Positions 51,708 through 61,037 of a DNA stretch of 64,000 bases are shown here, piece by piece. The DNA lies in NCBI RefSeq assembly GCF_022458865.1, contig NZ_JAJNMU010000009.1, forward strand, positions 276,965-340,964, given 5' to 3'. The position numbers and the translations under genes are program-made. Below the pieces are notes generated by a model. The model was not told the DNA's origin and ran no database searches. It was given only the letters and a program-made list of their open reading frames with translations. This DNA comes from Paenibacillus periandrae (GTDB lineage Bacteria; Bacillota; Bacilli; Paenibacillales; NBRC-103111). The stretch's first letter is position 1, and every line of letters starts with the position of its first letter.

Positions 51708-54344
51708 ATGAAGCATCTGCCATTACGTGTACATTTGACAAGAGCATTCACGATTATCGCCTTGATTCCGATTCTGATTCTGGGCAGCATTCAGATCGTT
51801 CAGATCAATCAAATTAAAGATGATTATAAACGTACCCAGATGCATACAACTCAACGGCTTGCCGATGCAGTCGAAGCTTATATTTATTACCGTCAAAATG
51901 CGATAGAAACATTGGGTGCGACGATCAGCGCTTCCCGTACTTCATTTCGCGATCGGGCTGGAATTACACCCAAAATCCAATCGCTTCAAGCTAGCCTCCC
52001 CGGATTAATCAATGTGGTTACTGCAGATCGTACAGGTATCGTAACCGCCTCTTATCCGGAAACCAATCCCGTCGGTGAGCCACTTGTAGGTGCTAGTCTT
52101 AATCAGAATGGCTACTATGACGAGATGCTCAAATCTCAATCCACGGTTATTACTACCTTGTTTCGTGGACTGCAAAGTGGTGGGCAACCGGATATCGTCA
52201 TTGCCGCCCCCATTTTTAACGAGGATCGGCAATATGACGGATTTGTAGCAGCTACTCTCGATTTAAAACAGCTGGAGCTGCTAGTGACCAAATATGATTA
52301 CGGGAAAAACACGTATCCTGTAGTGCTGGACCGCCTGAATCAAGTCATTTACCATCCTGACCGTCAACTGACGGCCACAATGAAAGATTTAAGCTCAGAA
52401 GCAGTCGTTCAGGCAGCAGGAGAGAACCCCGAGGGACTGGGCAGATACATGTCTTCCTTGAAGCAGCAAGAGGAGCTTGTCACCTATACAACGATTAGCG
52501 GACTTGGCTGGAAGGTGTGGGTCGGACGATCCTATCAGACGGTCAATGAGACGTTGTTTAACTCTCTATTATTAACCTTTACGCTGCTGCTGCTTGCGAT
52601 TGGCTTGACGATTGCACTTGGCTTCTTTCTTGCCAAAGGGCTGAATAATACGATTCATCTACTCGTAGGCTATACACAAAAGCTCGCTGATGGCAGCTAC
52701 AAGGAAAGACCGGAATCCACATCGATGCGTGGAGTTCCTTATGAATTGAATGTATTGGCCAGCCGTTTTTTTCAAATGGCTCAGCAGGTGAACGAAAATC
52801 AGCAGGCGCTGCTCAGACTTAATGCGGAGCTTGAGAATCGGGTGGAGGAACGCACACAAAGCCTTTCTCGTAAAAACAAAGAGCTGGAAATCGTCAATAC
52901 ACTCATTACGCCTATTAGTCCCACTCAGGAAACACCAGAGCTAATTGAAGGAAGTATAGGCCAACTGCGCATGCTGCTGCATACCGATGTTCGACTGCAT
53001 CCTTCGTATGGGGAGGATACGCGCCCACTGGGACTTTTTAGCAGGAAAAGAACAATCGTTGATGAAGGTGAGCATTCGCTCTTTCATGAATTAAAAGCTG
53101 TGCCAACCTATATCGTTCCCGTACGTTCAGGGGCTATTGAGCTTGCCCAATTGGCTGTTGCCCAAGGGACTGAGGATGGAGCTGTGACGGAGCAGGATCG
53201 CCATTTTCTTCATACGTTTGCGAACTCTGTCGCCATTATGCTGCAGAATGATCTACTGCTCAAAAGTGTTCAGCATGAGCATGCTACGCTGCAGGCTGTT
53301 CTGGAGAGCATGACAGATGCGATTGTACTGATCGATATGCAAAAACAGGTCGTATATGGAAATCGCCAAATGAGCGAAATGTTCGGGATTCCAACGCCTG
53401 ATTTGCTGCAAATGAGCGAAGAGGTTATGTTTGAGACGATCAGCTTCCAAAGCCCTGATTCTCGCGAGGACTTCTCATCGTTGATAGCCCAGCAGGTTGC
53501 TGCGATTAAATTCAAACTCACAGCGAGCTCTGGAAAAGAACGTTTTATGATTGTTTCATCTTTTCATGTGCTTAATCAGGATCATGTCTATGGCCGGGGT
53601 TATGTATGGCGCGATATAACGAAGGAGCATGAAGTCGATTCTTTGAAAAATGATTTAATATCGCTGGCATCCCATGAATTTAAAACCCCGATAACCGGTA
53701 TCAAAGGAAGTGTTGAAACACTGCTCCGTACCGATGCCGATTGGGAAGAAAGCTTTAAGCAGGAGCTGCTCGAAGGGATTCACGAGGATATTGGGCGTAT
53801 TCAGCAATTAATAGAGGATTGGCTGGACATTTCCAAGATTGAAGCTGGCGCGATGAGGGTCAATCGTGAGCCAACCCGTATTCAATCCATTGTCAAGAAT
53901 GCCATCAAACGATTACCGAACACAGACGAGCATTGGCTTGAGATCGATGCTTCTTTGGAGGACCGCCTGCCACTTGTTTATGCAGATAAGACTCGTCTGG
54001 AACAGGTTTTTGTCAACTTGTTTACGAATGCCATCCGATATAATGACAGACGGCCTCTCGTTCGGGTATCAGCTGAGTGTGATGATACTTATGTGCATAT
54101 CCGGGTTACAGATAACGGCACAGGCATTCATGCCGACCATCTGGAGCACATATTCGACCGCTTCTATCGGGTAGATCTGTCCTCCAGCCGTCGTACAAGC
54201 GGAACGGGGCTTGGGCTAGCGATTTGTAAAGGCATTATGGATTCCCACGGCGGCCAGCTTCGTGTAGAAAGTACGGAAGGTGTGGGCAGCACGTTCATCG
54301 TTTCAATACCCCAATATAATCCGAAGGAAGATGATGTGCTGTGA
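51708..54344 (+). CDS. Multidomain sensor histidine kinase (Cache, HAMP, PAS, HisKA)
   Basis: An 878-residue membrane kinase. Span 1 (about residues 12-32) and span 2 (about 285-310) flank a Cache-type external sensor (GINVVTADRTGIV, GEPLVGASLNQNGYYD). HAMP follows, then a coiled coil, a GAF-like region and a PAS domain (LESMTDAIVLIDMQKQVVYG). HisKA has H656 in SLASHEFKTP. HATPase shows LFTNAIRYND, DNGTGI and GTGLGLAICKGI. AGGAAGG eight bases before ATG 51708 sets the start. It overlaps the next regulator by 4 bases. Confidence 0.9.
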   Translation: MKHLPLRVHLTRAFTIIALIPILILGSIQIVQINQIKDDYKRTQMHTTQRLADAVEAYIYYRQNAIETLGATISASRTSFRDRAGITPKIQSLQASLPGLINVVTADRTGIVTASYPETNPVGEPLVGASLNQNGYYDEMLKSQSTVITTLFRGLQSGGQPDIVIAAPIFNEDRQYDGFVAATLDLKQLELLVTKYDYGKNTYPVVLDRLNQVIYHPDRQLTATMKDLSSEAVVQAAGENPEGLGRYMSSLKQQEELVTYTTISGLGWKVWVGRSYQTVNETLFNSLLLTFTLLLLAIGLTIALGFFLAKGLNNTIHLLVGYTQKLADGSYKERPESTSMRGVPYELNVLASRFFQMAQQVNENQQALLRLNAELENRVEERTQSLSRKNKELEIVNTLITPISPTQETPELIEGSIGQLRMLLHTDVRLHPSYGEDTRPLGLFSRKRTIVDEGEHSLFHELKAVPTYIVPVRSGAIELAQLAVAQGTEDGAVTEQDRHFLHTFANSVAIMLQNDLLLKSVQHEHATLQAVLESMTDAIVLIDMQKQVVYGNRQMSEMFGIPTPDLLQMSEEVMFETISFQSPDSREDFSSLIAQQVAAIKFKLTASSGKERFMIVSSFHVLNQDHVYGRGYVWRDITKEHEVDSLKNDLISLASHEFKTPITGIKGSVETLLRTDADWEESFKQELLEGIHEDIGRIQQLIEDWLDISKIEAGAMRVNREPTRIQSIVKNAIKRLPNTDEHWLEIDASLEDRLPLVYADKTRLEQVFVNLFTNAIRYNDRRPLVRVSAECDDTYVHIRVTDNGTGIHADHLEHIFDRFYRVDLSSSRRTSGTGLGLAICKGIMDSHGGQLRVESTEGVGSTFIVSIPQYNPKEDDVL

Positions 54345-55066
54345 AGAAGCAAAAAATCCTTATAGTAGATGACGAGGCCAAAATATTGCGTTTCATCTCC
54401 GCTAATCTGAAGTCATTGGGCTATGAAACGATGACCTGTCTGAGCGGCCTGGAAGCCATGGATAAGATCGATGAGATGGACCCAGATCTGATTCTTCTCG
54501 ATATTATGATGCCAGGGATGGATGGGTTGGAGGTACTGCGCAGATTGCGCGGCTACTCGGACGTCCCTGTGATCATGCTGACTGCCCGCAGCAACTCGGA
54601 TGATAAGGTACAAGGTTTGAATATAGGGGCAGATGATTATTTGACCAAACCATTTTCGCTCGATGAGCTGTTTGCCCGTGTGAATGCCGTTCTGCGCCGC
54701 ACCGACGGACGTGCCTTACAAACGGCAAACGCCAGTGAAATGAAGCATGGCTCCATTACCGTTAACATGGCGCAGCGACGCATAAGATATCGGGAAACCG
54801 AAATCAAGCTGACGAATACCGAATATAAATTGTTCGTGCTGCTGCTGCAAAATGTGGATAAAGTAATGACACATGAGCAGCTGTTGAGTGAGGTATGGGG
54901 CAGTGAATACCGCGATGATGTTGAGTACTTACGGGTAACGATCGCCCGGATTCGCCAGAAATTGAAGCATGCTAACACCGGGAGTCAGCTCATAGTTAAC
55001 TATCCCGGAGTCGGTTACATGATTCCTACGGAAAAAGAAACTACGGCGAATCAACCGACACATTAG
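54341..55066 (+). CDS. OmpR-family response regulator
   Basis: A 241-residue regulator starting with GTG inside the kinase stop (GTGA overlap), so translation is coupled. The receiver has D54 in LDIMMPGMDG and K in LTKPFSLDEL. The winged helix ends in YPGVGYMI. It is the cognate partner of the Cache/PAS kinase. The adjacent SLH protein gene and its repeats are a possible target. Confidence 0.93.
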   Translation: MKKQKILIVDDEAKILRFISANLKSLGYETMTCLSGLEAMDKIDEMDPDLILLDIMMPGMDGLEVLRRLRGYSDVPVIMLTARSNSDDKVQGLNIGADDYLTKPFSLDELFARVNAVLRRTDGRALQTANASEMKHGSITVNMAQRRIRYRETEIKLTNTEYKLFVLLLQNVDKVMTHEQLLSEVWGSEYRDDVEYLRVTIARIRQKLKHANTGSQLIVNYPGVGYMIPTEKETTANQPTH

Positions 55067-55075
55067 GAACAAGTA

Positions 55076-55121
55076 AAAAGGAAGACGCTACACCCGCTGT
55101 AACGGGAGGTGTCTTCCTTTT
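55076..55121 (+). terminator. Terminator after the kinase-regulator pair
   Basis: AAAAGGAAGAC / GTCTTCCTTTT with an inner ACCCG / CGGG helix. It is likely bidirectional with the convergent SLH gene. Confidence 0.85.
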
Positions 55122-55153
55122 GTGTATGTGATCGTCTTATGGGAGAGATGCTA

Positions 55154-56641
55154 TTACTGTACGCCTGTTAAGGTAATAGCTTGTGAATCAGCCCAACTGT
55201 TAACAGCGGCAACCGTATAAGTGACGCCGGAAATAAGCTTGCCGTTATTTTGAATATCAAATACACCTACCGCACCCTGGCGGGATGTAAACTTATATTG
55301 TGCGGTTAGCTTGGTGCCGTCCGGTGCGGTTAATGTCACACTGCGGCCTGCGAACAGCTCATCCTGAGGATCTGCGGTCAAAGTCACGTTGATGCTCGTA
55401 GCGGAAACAGCTTCTGCTTTTTGTATCGCAAGCGGGGCTATGGTCTTGGCTGTAAGCGTCTGTCCGCCAAAAGTTGCCCATGGTGCAGATAAGGTATAGA
55501 CCGAACCCGATTTCAAAGTCTCACCATTCGCAAGACGGAACTTCGGCTCCTGCTTGCCGTCTGTCGATTGGGTGAAAGGAACATAAGTTGCCGTTATGCT
55601 GGCTCCTGCCTGGTCTGTCAGTGTAACCTGCTTCAGTCTCATGGATGGAATGATCGTAAGCGGTTTTCCGTTATAGGTATTGCTATCGTCTACGGTGAAA
55701 TCCAGCCCGTTACGCTTGCCGCTGTACAGGGCAATGATGTATTGGTAATCGGTAACACCATCAGCGAGGTAGGATTGCAGCTCAATTGTATCCGCCGCTA
55801 CCTGCTCTACCGCTTTAAACGGAATTTTGATATCGCTGCCGATAAACGAACCCGACTTTTGACCTTTATAGGCTACTGTGTAGCTGGTACCTGCTTTTTG
55901 CGGTGAGGTCGGTACGATATAGGTTGCTTTGGCGCCAGTTTTGAGCTGTGGAATGTTTTCGAGCATCAAACCGTCCGAGAACACAAAATTTTGCTTGGCT
56001 TTCTCAACATCCGTATTTTCAGCTGTCAGAGGTGCTGAGAATGTGATTTGTACAGCGACTGCATTCAGCACCTTCACCTGGGTGATTTGCGGGATAGCCG
56101 CTTGCTGGACTGCATAAAATAACTGTGCTGTTTCTGCGCGGGTAGCCGCTTTACCTGCTGTATATGAGCTGCCGAATAGAATCTGCACAGCTGCCTTGTC
56201 CTGCTTCAATAAAGCTGCTGCAATCTCTACCAGCTGCTCGTGGCTGACCGCAGCGCCTGGATGAAACCGATCGTTATCGGCTTTCATTATGCCCGCATTG
56301 ACCAAGGCATTAATATAGCTGAAAGACCAATCGGATTGTTGTACATCCTGAAAGCTGAGCTTTTTGTCCGTATTCAGATTGACATACATCGATAGAGCAG
56401 CGATCTTAGCCAGCTCGCCTCGGGTAACGTTCTGATTAGGTTTGAATTCCGTGTCGGAATATCCTGACAGCACATTTTGTTTAGCTAACTCTTGAATCGC
56501 CAACTTGGATGCGGCAGTATTTTCGATATCAATAAATTTATCTGCTGCAAGCACCTGCAGTACATTCACGGGTGCTATGGCTGCAAAACCTACTGCTGTT
56601 GTAATCGTTAAGGTTGCTAATAAAGAGTTCCGTTTTACCAT
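55154..56641 (-). CDS. S-layer homology (SLH) domain surface protein
   Basis: A 495-residue exported protein. The signal MVKRNSLLATLTITTAVGF ends near VLAADK. At least two SLH domains follow: FIDIENTAASKLAIQELAKQ with NVTRGELAKIA, and FQDVQQSDWSFSYINALVNA with VSHEQLVEIA. A third is partial. SLH domains bind pyruvylated secondary cell-wall polymer. The remaining ~300 residues are beta-rich, Ig-like repeats (VKVLNAVAVQITFSAPL, AEAVSATSINVTLTA). AAAGGAGA is about 9 bases before the ATG. It is convergent with the response regulator. Confidence 0.87.
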   Translation of the reverse strand: MVKRNSLLATLTITTAVGFAAIAPVNVLQVLAADKFIDIENTAASKLAIQELAKQNVLSGYSDTEFKPNQNVTRGELAKIAALSMYVNLNTDKKLSFQDVQQSDWSFSYINALVNAGIMKADNDRFHPGAAVSHEQLVEIAAALLKQDKAAVQILFGSSYTAGKAATRAETAQLFYAVQQAAIPQITQVKVLNAVAVQITFSAPLTAENTDVEKAKQNFVFSDGLMLENIPQLKTGAKATYIVPTSPQKAGTSYTVAYKGQKSGSFIGSDIKIPFKAVEQVAADTIELQSYLADGVTDYQYIIALYSGKRNGLDFTVDDSNTYNGKPLTIIPSMRLKQVTLTDQAGASITATYVPFTQSTDGKQEPKFRLANGETLKSGSVYTLSAPWATFGGQTLTAKTIAPLAIQKAEAVSATSINVTLTADPQDELFAGRSVTLTAPDGTKLTAQYKFTSRQGAVGVFDIQNNGKLISGVTYTVAAVNSWADSQAITLTGVQ

Positions 56642-56723
56642 GAAGATCAATCTCCTTTTGTGTTATATTCTACTGCCTGACTTGCTGTAGGAAGTGTTCA
56701 TACGTATACAATAGCCTACAGGT

Positions 56724-56773
56724 CATAACATTCGAATAAAAAGCAGCAGCCTCCGCATAACAAAACCATAACA
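56724..56773 (-). promoter_or_regulatory. Phased CATAACA repeats upstream of the SLH gene
   Basis: CATAACA occurs at 56724, 56756 and 56767. The last two are 11 bases apart and the first is about three turns away. Helix-phased repeats suggest a response-regulator site. Confidence 0.4.
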
Positions 56774-56883
56774 AAGCACTTCAATAAGCTTTTCGTTATG
56801 ATGACAAGCAAAAAGGATACAGAAGCTTTTCACAATAAGAAAAGTTCCATATCCTGATTTCGCACAGCATTATGCTACAATTA

Positions 56884-57312
56884 TTACATATTCATTTCTC
56901 CACTGTCGTAGTTCAATTGCCATCCAATTCCGAACTTATCTGTAAACTGGCCGTAGCATTTGCTCCAAAATGTTTCTTGCAGCTCCATCCCTACTGTGCC
57001 GCCTTCTTTGAGCTTATGGAAAATCGACTTTATGGCATCAATGTCCTTAATGACTAGGGAAAGGCTGATGTTGTTTCCTACTATAAAGTTCATGTCAGGA
57101 AAAGTATCTGAAAACATCACATTGCTTCCAAATATGTTAAGCCGTGCGTGCATGACCAAATGCTTCACTTGCTCTGGAACCGTATAATCCGGGTTGGGCG
57201 GCGCTTCTCCGAAGGTCATAATTTGCGGTTTATCTGTTCCAAAAACCTCTGCATAATATTCTACAGCTTCACGACAGTTTCCATTGAAATTTAAATAAAC
57301 ATCAATCGACAT
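56884..57312 (-). CDS. PhnB-like VOC-family protein
   Basis: A 142-residue VOC-fold protein: MSIDVYLNFNGNCREAVEYY with AEVFG, the central VMFSDTFPD, and the end FWSKCYGQFTDKFGIGWQLN are typical of the PhnB/YjdN (DUF1338-adjacent) branch. No catalytic role is proven for this branch. AAGGAG is 9 bases before ATG 57312. It is monocistronic. Confidence 0.85.
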   Translation of the reverse strand: MSIDVYLNFNGNCREAVEYYAEVFGTDKPQIMTFGEAPPNPDYTVPEQVKHLVMHARLNIFGSNVMFSDTFPDMNFIVGNNISLSLVIKDIDAIKSIFHKLKEGGTVGMELQETFWSKCYGQFTDKFGIGWQLNYDSGEMNM

Positions 57313-57458
57313 GTGCTTCACTCCTTAGTTTGAATTGGACATCAGTGCGTTGTTAAATGCCTATTGTCATAGTATCATTACACACTATGATTTCAAATAT
57401 ACGCAACTTCCTATTAAAAACCATGCCTAGATCCTCAAAGACGAGAAGGAGCAGGACC

Positions 57459-58154
57459 ATGAAAACGGCTGTAATAGTGGCAGTAACAAATGCAAAAGGC
57501 AGGAAATCCCTGTTTCATTTTACAAGAGCAAATAATTTATCAGCTATTGCCCATTTTGATGCGTTACTATCCAGTACTCGTATCAATCCCGAATTCGAAG
57601 GTGAGCGTCGATTAATGGCGAGAAGCGTGAGCTATAATGAGTTTTCAATTACCATCAATGCTCATCTGAAGATTGTTGACAGTATGATCGATGCGGCAAC
57701 TACACAGGAGCAATTTCGGGCGTGTTTGGATCGGCATGTGTTTTTTTGGCCAACCTTAAGGGATTGCAAGAAAATGGTGGATACCTACGCGCGGAGAGAG
57801 CCGGATGAACAATTTGCTGTCCTTGAATTCGATGCGCAGTCTTTATTATTGGAGCATTATGCCGCAGTGAAGCTGTCCAAGTATGATTCGGGGAGCTCTC
57901 CGCGGTTTCCTGCTCACTGTTCGTACAAGAAAAGCCCGGAAATGTTTTTACCTTTGGAACGCTTCAATACTGTCATCAGCAGTTTAGTACCTGTAAAGGC
58001 GTCCGAAATACGGGAGGTGCTCGTCGAAGATCGGGTAATGGACGTGTCCAGGCATTTGCGAGCGGTTTATCTCGATAATCGGGAGCTGTTGCCTGATTGC
58101 TGGCGGAGTCTGATGAAGCCTCTGACGGATCTGAAAGTCACGAATGCTAGATGA
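57459..58154 (+). CDS. DUF7002-like protein (possible ART/DarT-like fold)
   Basis: A 231-residue protein. The N-terminus has SLFHFTRANNLSAIAHFDAL, then HVFFWPTLRDCKKMVDTYAR, then VLEFDAQSLL and a late MFLPLERF. This order recalls DUF7002 proteins, whose LFHFT...NL start resembles DarT and other ADP-ribosyltransferase-like folds. I cannot show an active site. AAGGAG eight bases before ATG 57459 sets the start. It lies 23 bases before peptide deformylase and may be cotranscribed. Confidence 0.6.
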   Translation: MKTAVIVAVTNAKGRKSLFHFTRANNLSAIAHFDALLSSTRINPEFEGERRLMARSVSYNEFSITINAHLKIVDSMIDAATTQEQFRACLDRHVFFWPTLRDCKKMVDTYARREPDEQFAVLEFDAQSLLLEHYAAVKLSKYDSGSSPRFPAHCSYKKSPEMFLPLERFNTVISSLVPVKASEIREVLVEDRVMDVSRHLRAVYLDNRELLPDCWRSLMKPLTDLKVTNAR

Positions 58155-58177
58155 TTTAGGAGCATTGGAGGCAAATC

Positions 58178-58723
58178 ATGGCAGAAAGATCAATTGTCCT
58201 TTTTGGTGATTCAATTTTAAGAAAAGCAGCCAAACCGGTAGATGAAATCAATCCGAAAATCTTGAAGCTTCTGGATGACATGGTCGATACCCTCTACGCG
58301 GCTGATGGCAGGGCAGGACTGGCTGCGTCACAAGTAGGAATTCTTCGAAGAGTAATTGTGATGGATTGTGGGGAAGGATTAATTGAGCTGATCAATCCTG
58401 AGATTATTGAATCCGTGGGTGAGCAGACAGGTCCGGAGGCTTGCCTGTCATTTCCAGGATATACGGGAATCGTGAAGCGAGCCAAATCTGTTAAAGTCAC
58501 AAGCCTGAATCGATACGGAGAACGGTTTACTTTGGAAGCCGAGGATTATTTGGCCCGCTGCATCCAGCATGAGGTCGATCATTTGAATGGCCTATTATTT
58601 ATTGACCACGTTCAGGATTTTTACTTATATCAGGATGACACTCGGAAGCGCGTCAGTCTGCTTGAAGTCCAGAAAATGATAAGATCAACTTCAATTGAGC
58701 TCTTGCAATTCAAAAAAAACTGA
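58178..58723 (+). CDS. def: Peptide deformylase
   Basis: A 181-residue iron or zinc enzyme that removes formyl groups from nascent proteins. Motif 1 is GLAASQVG, motif 2 is EACLS (metal ligand C89, with Ala where Gly is usual), and motif 3 is HEVDH (H131, E132, H135). The last about 30 residues extend beyond the usual end, and the final ten codons overlap the remnant AraC gene on the opposite strand, a sign of a deletion junction. TTGGAGG precedes the ATG. Confidence 0.9.
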   Translation: MAERSIVLFGDSILRKAAKPVDEINPKILKLLDDMVDTLYAADGRAGLAASQVGILRRVIVMDCGEGLIELINPEIIESVGEQTGPEACLSFPGYTGIVKRAKSVKVTSLNRYGERFTLEAEDYLARCIQHEVDHLNGLLFIDHVQDFYLYQDDTRKRVSLLEVQKMIRSTSIELLQFKKN

Positions 58724-59333
58724 TAAGGCGATATGCCGGTATGATTCTTAAACTCTCGGATAAATTGGTATTTGGACATATCGAACTCTTGAGAGAGGTC
58801 GTCAAGCTTCAGCACATTTTCTATATTGCCGAACATCATTTCCTTCGCTTTTTTGACGAATTCATTATTTTTTCTATAGGCTGTATCTATGTTTGTATTA
58901 GAAACAGGGTCAACTAATGTTAACAGCAGCTCGCTGCACAGTAATTCTTCTTTACCGCTCTGGATGGCATGGCTTAGGGTGATAATACATCGTGCTAATT
59001 TGGCATTGTAGACGATAGGGGAGGAGAAGCGCAATTCTTTTTTTCCAGCAGCTCTAATAATAGGGCCGGCTTGATATAGATCATGACATAATCAAGCTCT
59101 GCCCTATCATAAGAGCTGCCACCATGCGATTGCTCGGGATTAAACAGCATAACACCATTTTTATGGGATAACTGAAAGCTGCCGTCCAGGTTATATTGCT
59201 GGATTCCGCGTAAAGTCACACCAATTGCATATTCTTCGTGGTAATGCTTTTTATATGTAAACTCCGTGATGCTTGCCGATAAGGCCAGGATATCTGCTGA
59301 TTTTTTATAGTTGAATTTCCCCACGCCCTTCAC
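58698..59333 (-). pseudogene. Broken AraC-family regulator (frameshift and 3' truncation)
   Basis: The N-terminal frame (58995-59333) carries the AraC_binding domain: FTYKKHYHEEYAIGVTLRG and MLFNPEQSHGGSSYDRAELD. The C-terminal frame (to 59034) carries RFSSPIVYNAKLARC and a first helix-turn-helix LDDLSQEFDMSKYQFIREFK with GISPYQFFLNCK. The two are joined by one extra base in the A7 tract at 59038-59044. The second helix-turn-helix is missing, because homology stops inside the end of the deformylase gene. This regulator type usually accompanies a LysE exporter. Confidence 0.8.
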
Positions 59334-59343
59334 CTCCCCATCT

Positions 59344-59490
59344 CTATAGGATTCCCGATACCATAATTGCAGAGTAAACTAAAAACAGCGCCATCAGGGT
59401 GTTTATCAATTTGTAATGATGTATTAAAAGTCTTTTGAAAACTGCACCAAAAACAACCCAGGTGGTAAATGCAAAAAAGCATTTTGGAAA
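59344..59490 (-). pseudogene. LysE-family amino acid exporter, C-terminal remnant
   Basis: On the minus strand a frame reads AFTTWVVFGAVFKRLLIHHY and then KLINTLMALFLVYSAIMVS, ending in a TAG at 59344. This is the last-helix region of LysE/RhtB exporters. The first two thirds of the gene are gone. It lies 11 bases before the broken AraC gene in the same direction, matching the usual LysE-AraC pair. Confidence 0.7.
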
Positions 59491-59659
59491 AATCTGCATC
59501 AAATTCTAATTTGAAAACAATCCAGTTAAAAGCACAATTCATTAAAGACTGGTATAACAAAAAAACGGCAGAGATGCCGTTTTTGAGGATGGGGAGTTAT
59601 GGGTTTGAGACATTGCACAACTCCCATGATCAAGCAGGTTGGACCCAGATGCCAGCTAT

Positions 59660-59938
59660 TTATTGCACAGGTGCCCAGCGTTTTAATGTCGGGAACAACA
59701 CTTTCATTTGTGCTTTGGCTTCATTCTCAGTCATTCCTGCGTTTGCCGTCACCATGTAGGGCACACAAAATTCGATCATCTCATCCATAGTGGTATCTGC
59801 CGTGAATTCGCCATCTGCAAAGCAATACTTACAATAATCAGGATTGGTACTGCCATCCGCATTTGTACCGTGCATTTCATTGGTTTCACCAAGTGGTGCT
59901 GCGCAGCTTTGACACGCTTTAATCATATTTGTTTCCAA
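59660..59938 (-). CDS. Zinc-ribbon domain protein (zf-ribbon_2 type)
   Basis: A 92-residue soluble protein. Two cysteine pairs (CQSC and CKYC) form a zinc ribbon around GTNADGSTNPDY, followed by FTADTTMDEMIEFCVPYMV and a helical end (FPTLKRWAPV). Such proteins are common and of unknown function. TTG 59938 is 9 bases after AGGAG. It is divergent from the WYL regulator. Confidence 0.82.
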   Translation of the reverse strand: METNMIKACQSCAAPLGETNEMHGTNADGSTNPDYCKYCFADGEFTADTTMDEMIEFCVPYMVTANAGMTENEAKAQMKVLFPTLKRWAPVQ

Positions 59939-59974
59939 TTGTTATCACTCCTGTTTGTTTGGTAATTGCTAGCT

Positions 59975-60064
59975 TAGTATACAACTCTTAATTCGACAGC
60001 AGCATGTCATATTTTTAAAAGTTTTATAATAAGACACCGCGTTATCATATTAAACTGTATACTA
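59975..60064. repeat. Inverted TAGTATACA / TGTATACTA pair at the divergent promoters
   Basis: TAGTATACA (59975-59983) and TGTATACTA (60056-60064) are perfect inverse copies. Each includes a TATACT -10 box for its gene. They may be divergent promoter elements or operators of the WYL protein. Confidence 0.45.
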
Positions 60065-60083
60065 TTACATTGAGGTGGTACAC

Positions 60084-60992
60084 ATGCCGATAAGTCGACA
60101 TTTCGAAATCATTTATTTACTCCTGCATAAGAAGACTTTGACAGCAGCCGAGTTGGCCGAGCATTTCGAAGTCTCCGCAAGAACCATTTTTAGAGATATT
60201 GATACCTTAAGCGCGGCCGGAATTCCAATCTACAGCAGCCGAGGAAAAGGCGGTGGAATTTCTTTAATGGACAGGTACGTCTTAAATACGTCTTTGTTAT
60301 CTGAGCATGAGCAAAATGATATTTTAATGGCTCTTCAGAGCTTAAGCGCTGTAAAAATACCTGAAACCAATGACGTGCTGGAGAAGCTGAGCACATTATT
60401 TAAGAAGGATATGAATAACTGGATTGAGGTGGACTTCTCCCCATGGGGAAGTCAGGACAGCCAGAGACAGATGTTCCCGCTCTTGCGTCAAGCGATAATG
60501 GCGCATCACCTGATCAAGTTTCATTACTATAACACAGCAGGTGTACAGAGTAAGCGGAGTGTTGAACCCGTCAGGCTGCTGTTTAAGGGTAAATCGTGGT
60601 ATTTGGAGGGGTACTGCCGTAATAGTGAGAGCTCCCGTGTATTTAAGATCAGTCGCATGAAGGAGATCGTTATTACCGAGGTCGTCTGCGATCCAAGACC
60701 GGTAGTGCCGTTTACAGATGCAGAGGACAATATTATGCGTAATTCTATCGAGGTGACTTTGCGGATTTCTGCACAAGGTGCCTACCGAATCTTCGATGAA
60801 TTTGCGGAGCAGGCGATTACCCGTAATGAAGATGGTACTTATAATATCACGGTATATTTTCCAGAGGGGAATTGGCTGGACAGTTATCTGTTGTCGTTTG
60901 GTGTCCTACTTGAAGACGTTAGTCCCGTACATTTACGTCAAAGAATGTTGGACCAATTAGATGCGATGAGAAGTAAATTGAGCAGAGATTGA
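60084..60992 (+). CDS. WYL-domain transcriptional regulator (YafY type)
   Basis: A 302-residue regulator. The N-terminal helix-turn-helix reads RHFEIIYLLLHKKTLTAAEL with VSARTIFRDIDTLSAAGIPI (HTH_11). The central WYL domain has RSVEPVRLLFKGKSWYLEGY. The C-terminal WCX-like region ends at LDQLDAMRSKLSRD. WYL proteins sense nucleotides or single-stranded nucleic acid in some cases and control many stress and defence systems. GAGGTGG precedes ATG 60084. Confidence 0.9.
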   Translation: MPISRHFEIIYLLLHKKTLTAAELAEHFEVSARTIFRDIDTLSAAGIPIYSSRGKGGGISLMDRYVLNTSLLSEHEQNDILMALQSLSAVKIPETNDVLEKLSTLFKKDMNNWIEVDFSPWGSQDSQRQMFPLLRQAIMAHHLIKFHYYNTAGVQSKRSVEPVRLLFKGKSWYLEGYCRNSESSRVFKISRMKEIVITEVVCDPRPVVPFTDAEDNIMRNSIEVTLRISAQGAYRIFDEFAEQAITRNEDGTYNITVYFPEGNWLDSYLLSFGVLLEDVSPVHLRQRMLDQLDAMRSKLSRD

Positions 60993-61037
60993 GCTGTGAC
61001 AAAAGATACATAAGATATTTCCAAACATCGATGTAGA

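Noticed and set aside
59330..59560. 76-codon minus-strand frame over the LysE remnant
   Set aside because: The LysE homology lies in a different minus-strand frame, so this frame is a shadow.
59469..59759. 96-codon plus-strand frame
   Set aside because: No ribosome site and antisense to the zinc-ribbon gene; sequence has no family pattern.
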